From the NCBI GenBank assembly GCA_031264885.1, contig JAISDM010000078.1:1-5777 (forward strand): DNA of 5,777 nt, given 5' to 3'. The DNA is from Peptococcaceae bacterium (GTDB taxonomy: Bacteria > Bacillota > Peptococcia > DRI-13 > UBA5745). Shown in pieces: positions 4,317 through 5,777 of the stretch (position 1 is the stretch's first letter; the number at the start of each line of letters is the position of its first letter). The position numbers were made by a program, and so were the translations under genes. A model generated the notes under the pieces. The model was not told the origin of the DNA. It saw nothing but the letters and a program-made list of their open reading frames with translations, and did not search any database.

Positions 4317-5777
4317 TTAATGAATCCTAACGGCCGCTTTCCTCTGCCTGAGTATCCGTATCCGCGTTCCAAAAATCGCCGCCGCGCCTACCGACAAAAT
4401 CAATCCTATTATCGAGACAAAGATCAAGTTTCTCGCAGTTGTGTGAGCCGGGCCGGATTCAGTGACGGGCGCGAGAGTGTCGCGTATGGTTGTTCTTTGC
4501 AAAATGAAGTCGATGTTTACAGACTGCCCTTCAAAAACCGCGTTGATCCTGTGAGTGCCCTCGGCTATTTTCTCCAGCCGCGCTTCCGGAATTGTCAGGA
4601 TGGTGCTGCCGGAGCGAACTTCGTAATCCGCTCCCGGCGTCCAGATCGCGCCGTCGAAATACATTCCTTGAAATACCTCCATAGGAACATCAATACGAAC
4701 GATGAAAGGCCCCGTGCCGTCATAATCAATGGTGTAAGCTCCCGTGCCGAGAGCCGCTTCGTTTCTGGTTTCGATTTCTTCATTGCTTGCTTCATCGGCT
4801 ATGCTTTGGGGCGCTGCGGAAATTGGCGCGGGCGCTTCCGGAACTGCAGAATTTGGCGCGCTCGTTGTTTCGGGTTGGCCGGCTTGAATGGATGACGTTT
4901 GTATACCGGCGCCGGTGCTTCCGGAGTTGGCGCCGGCGTCTGTGCCCAAATCGGGATTCCTGTTCACAATGGAATCGGCAAAGCTGCCGTTCCCGTTAAC
5001 GCGCGGGCTTGCGGCGAAGCTATTATCCGTCCTGGAATTGCTGCTTTCTCCTGAGTTGCCGTTACCACCCGAGTCACTGTTCCCGCTGCTTCCCGCAGAA
5101 TCGCCGGGCTGTTCCGACGCAATGGTGGTTGGTGGTTCGGATGTAGGCTGCGGCGCGGACGTGGGCTGCGGCTCAGACGTGGGTTGTGGCTCGGATGTGG
5201 GCTGTGGCTCGGATGTGGGCTGTGGCTCGGATGTGGGTTGTGGCTCGGATGTGGGCTGCGGCGCGGATGTGGGCTGCGGCGCGGATGTGGGCTGCGGCGC
5301 GGATGTGGGCTGCGCTGCCGGAGTCGGCGTGGAATCCGCCGCATGATCTGAGCTGGGAACTTCCACATCGTCTTTATCATCGGACAGAGGCAGCTTTACC
5401 TGGAATTGTTGGGCAGTCACCTTCTGCACGCCGTCGATGCTGAATTCGGCGGCGGCGGTATGAACTCGTCCGTCGTCCAAACCCGGCAGTATCCGCGCCA
5501 GAAGTGTGACCACTGTGCTGCCTGATTCGGCGGTATAGTCCGCCTCGCGTATTAACACTTCCCCATCCAGCCAAAAGTGTACGAAATATGTAAAGGTATT
5601 CTCGCCGGTCGGCGGGTCCGCTATAACAAAAAGTTGGTCTATTTGTTCTGTGACCCAATAATTACCACTGATGGCCGGATTGGCCGGGTTACCGATGTGT
5701 GTTTCAACTATATAATCATTGATCAGGGAAGTCAGTATCGAATCGTCCGGTTCGTTCACGGTAACAGTAATGAGTTG
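4317..5777 (-). CDS. Cell-surface protein with SGST-type beta domains and Pro/Thr/Ser repeat stalk (5' end outside window)
   Basis: The minus-strand frame is open from the window edge (QLITVTVNEPDD) to TAA at 4319-4317, giving 486 residues. The GTG at 5759 has no ribosome binding site and lies within a beta-strand-like run, so the true start is probably upstream. In order: a beta domain at 5636-5394 (WLDGE, ADYTAESGSTVVTLLAR, DGRVHTAAAEF); a stalk at about 5393-4740 with ten QPTS[A/E]P repeats and then Ser/Gly/Asn-, Pro- and Ala-rich sequence; a second, diverged copy of the same domain at 4739-4497 (YFDGA, GADYEVRSGSTILTIPEARL, EGTHRINAVFEG); and a membrane helix at about 4430-4368 (LIFVSIIGLILSVGAAAIFG) with the basic tail RIRILRQRKAAVRIH. 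The DYt..SGSTviTL.a..L..l..GtH signature is common in exported clostridial cell-wall proteins. No LPXTG is present and no cysteines are seen. Anchoring by the C-terminal helix, with the stalk spanning the wall, is inferred; ligand unknown. Confidence 0.75.
   Translation of the reverse strand, partial: QLITVTVNEPDDSILTSLINDYIVETHIGNPANPAISGNYWVTEQIDQLFVIADPPTGENTFTYFVHFWLDGEVLIREADYTAESGSTVVTLLARILPGLDDGRVHTAAAEFSIDGVQKVTAQQFQVKLPLSDDKDDVEVPSSDHAADSTPTPAAQPTSAPQPTSAPQPTSAPQPTSEPQPTSEPQPTSEPQPTSEPQPTSEPQPTSAPQPTSEPPTTIASEQPGDSAGSSGNSDSGGNGNSGESSNSRTDNSFAASPRVNGNGSFADSIVNRNPDLGTDAGANSGSTGAGIQTSSIQAGQPETTSAPNSAVPEAPAPISAAPQSIADEASNEEIETRNEAALGTGAYTIDYDGTGPFIVRIDVPMEVFQGMYFDGAIWTPGADYEVRSGSTILTIPEARLEKIAEGTHRINAVFEGQSVNIDFILQRTTIRDTLAPVTESGPAHTTARNLIFVSIIGLILSVGAAAIFGTRIRILRQRKAAVRIH
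5140..5319 (-). repeat. Ten tandem 18-bp units encoding QPTS[A/E]P
   Basis: On the plus strand ten consecutive 18-bp units of the form GATGTGGGCTGCGGCGCG run from 5140 to 5319 without any length change. In coding order the residue after QPTS is A, A, A, E, E, E, E, E, A, E. Units at 5248-5301 are identical three times over, and those at 5194-5229 are identical twice, so recent unit duplication has occurred. Other units differ mainly at synonymous positions (GGCTGC, GGTTGT or GGCTGT). Because 18 bp is six codons, gain or loss of units keeps the frame. The product is an extended proline-rich stalk, plausibly O-glycosylated on Thr/Ser. Confidence 0.92.

Noticed and set aside
4888..5346. Plus-strand frame encoding a repeated DVGCGS/DVGCGA protein over the tandem repeat
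   Set aside because: It is the complement of the QPTS[A/E]P repeats. Any array whose unit is a multiple of three stays open in several frames. The minus-strand frame continues on both sides into real beta domains and a membrane anchor.
5757..5759. GTG at 5759 as the start of the surface protein gene
   Set aside because: The frame stays open upstream to the window edge (QLITVT), the valine sits in a beta-strand-like run, no signal peptide follows, and no Shine-Dalgarno precedes it. The gene is treated as 5'-partial.

Overview
The window looks like chromosomal DNA of a Gram-positive, clostridia-like bacterium of moderately high GC content. This is inferred from four things: the type of MATE transporter, the DUF2339/DUF3999 pair, a surface protein built from SGST-type beta domains with a Pro/Thr/Ser repeat linker, and an interspersed GC-rich palindrome of a kind I associate with Clostridia. 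No rRNA, tRNA, CRISPR array, integrase or transposase is visible.

Layout. (1) Positions 1-224, minus strand: the first 74 codons of a MATE-family efflux transporter, cut by the window edge. (2) Positions 225-441: a divergent intergenic region. It holds two back-to-back extended -10 promoters, a duplicated 11-bp AT-rich motif, and a hairpin in the MATE leader that covers that gene's ribosome binding site. (3) Positions 442-4163, plus strand: a tight two-gene operon. The first gene encodes an 832-residue protein with a long cytoplasmic coiled coil followed by a DUF2339 polytopic membrane domain. The second, overlapping it by 4 nt, encodes a 408-residue DUF3999 protein with a signal peptide, beta-rich extracytoplasmic domains and a C-terminal membrane anchor. 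Both genes start with TTG. (4) Positions 4164-4316: a convergent intergenic region dominated by a GC-rich inverted repeat. (5) Positions 4317-5777, minus strand: the 3' part of a gene for a cell-surface protein. It has two diverged copies of a small beta domain separated by a roughly 220-residue low-complexity stalk, which includes ten exact-length 18-bp repeats encoding QPTS[A/E]P, and it ends in a membrane anchor.

Functionally the region concerns the cell envelope. The DUF2339-DUF3999 pair is a recurrent but functionally uncharacterised partnership. The topology read here (cytoplasmic coiled coil, many membrane helices, and a partner with an extracytoplasmic discoidin-like fold) suggests a complex linking the cytoplasm to the outer face of the membrane. 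The surface protein is transcribed independently, and nothing ties it mechanistically to the pair. This is the nearest thing in the window to an undescribed system; the rest is conventional in gene content.
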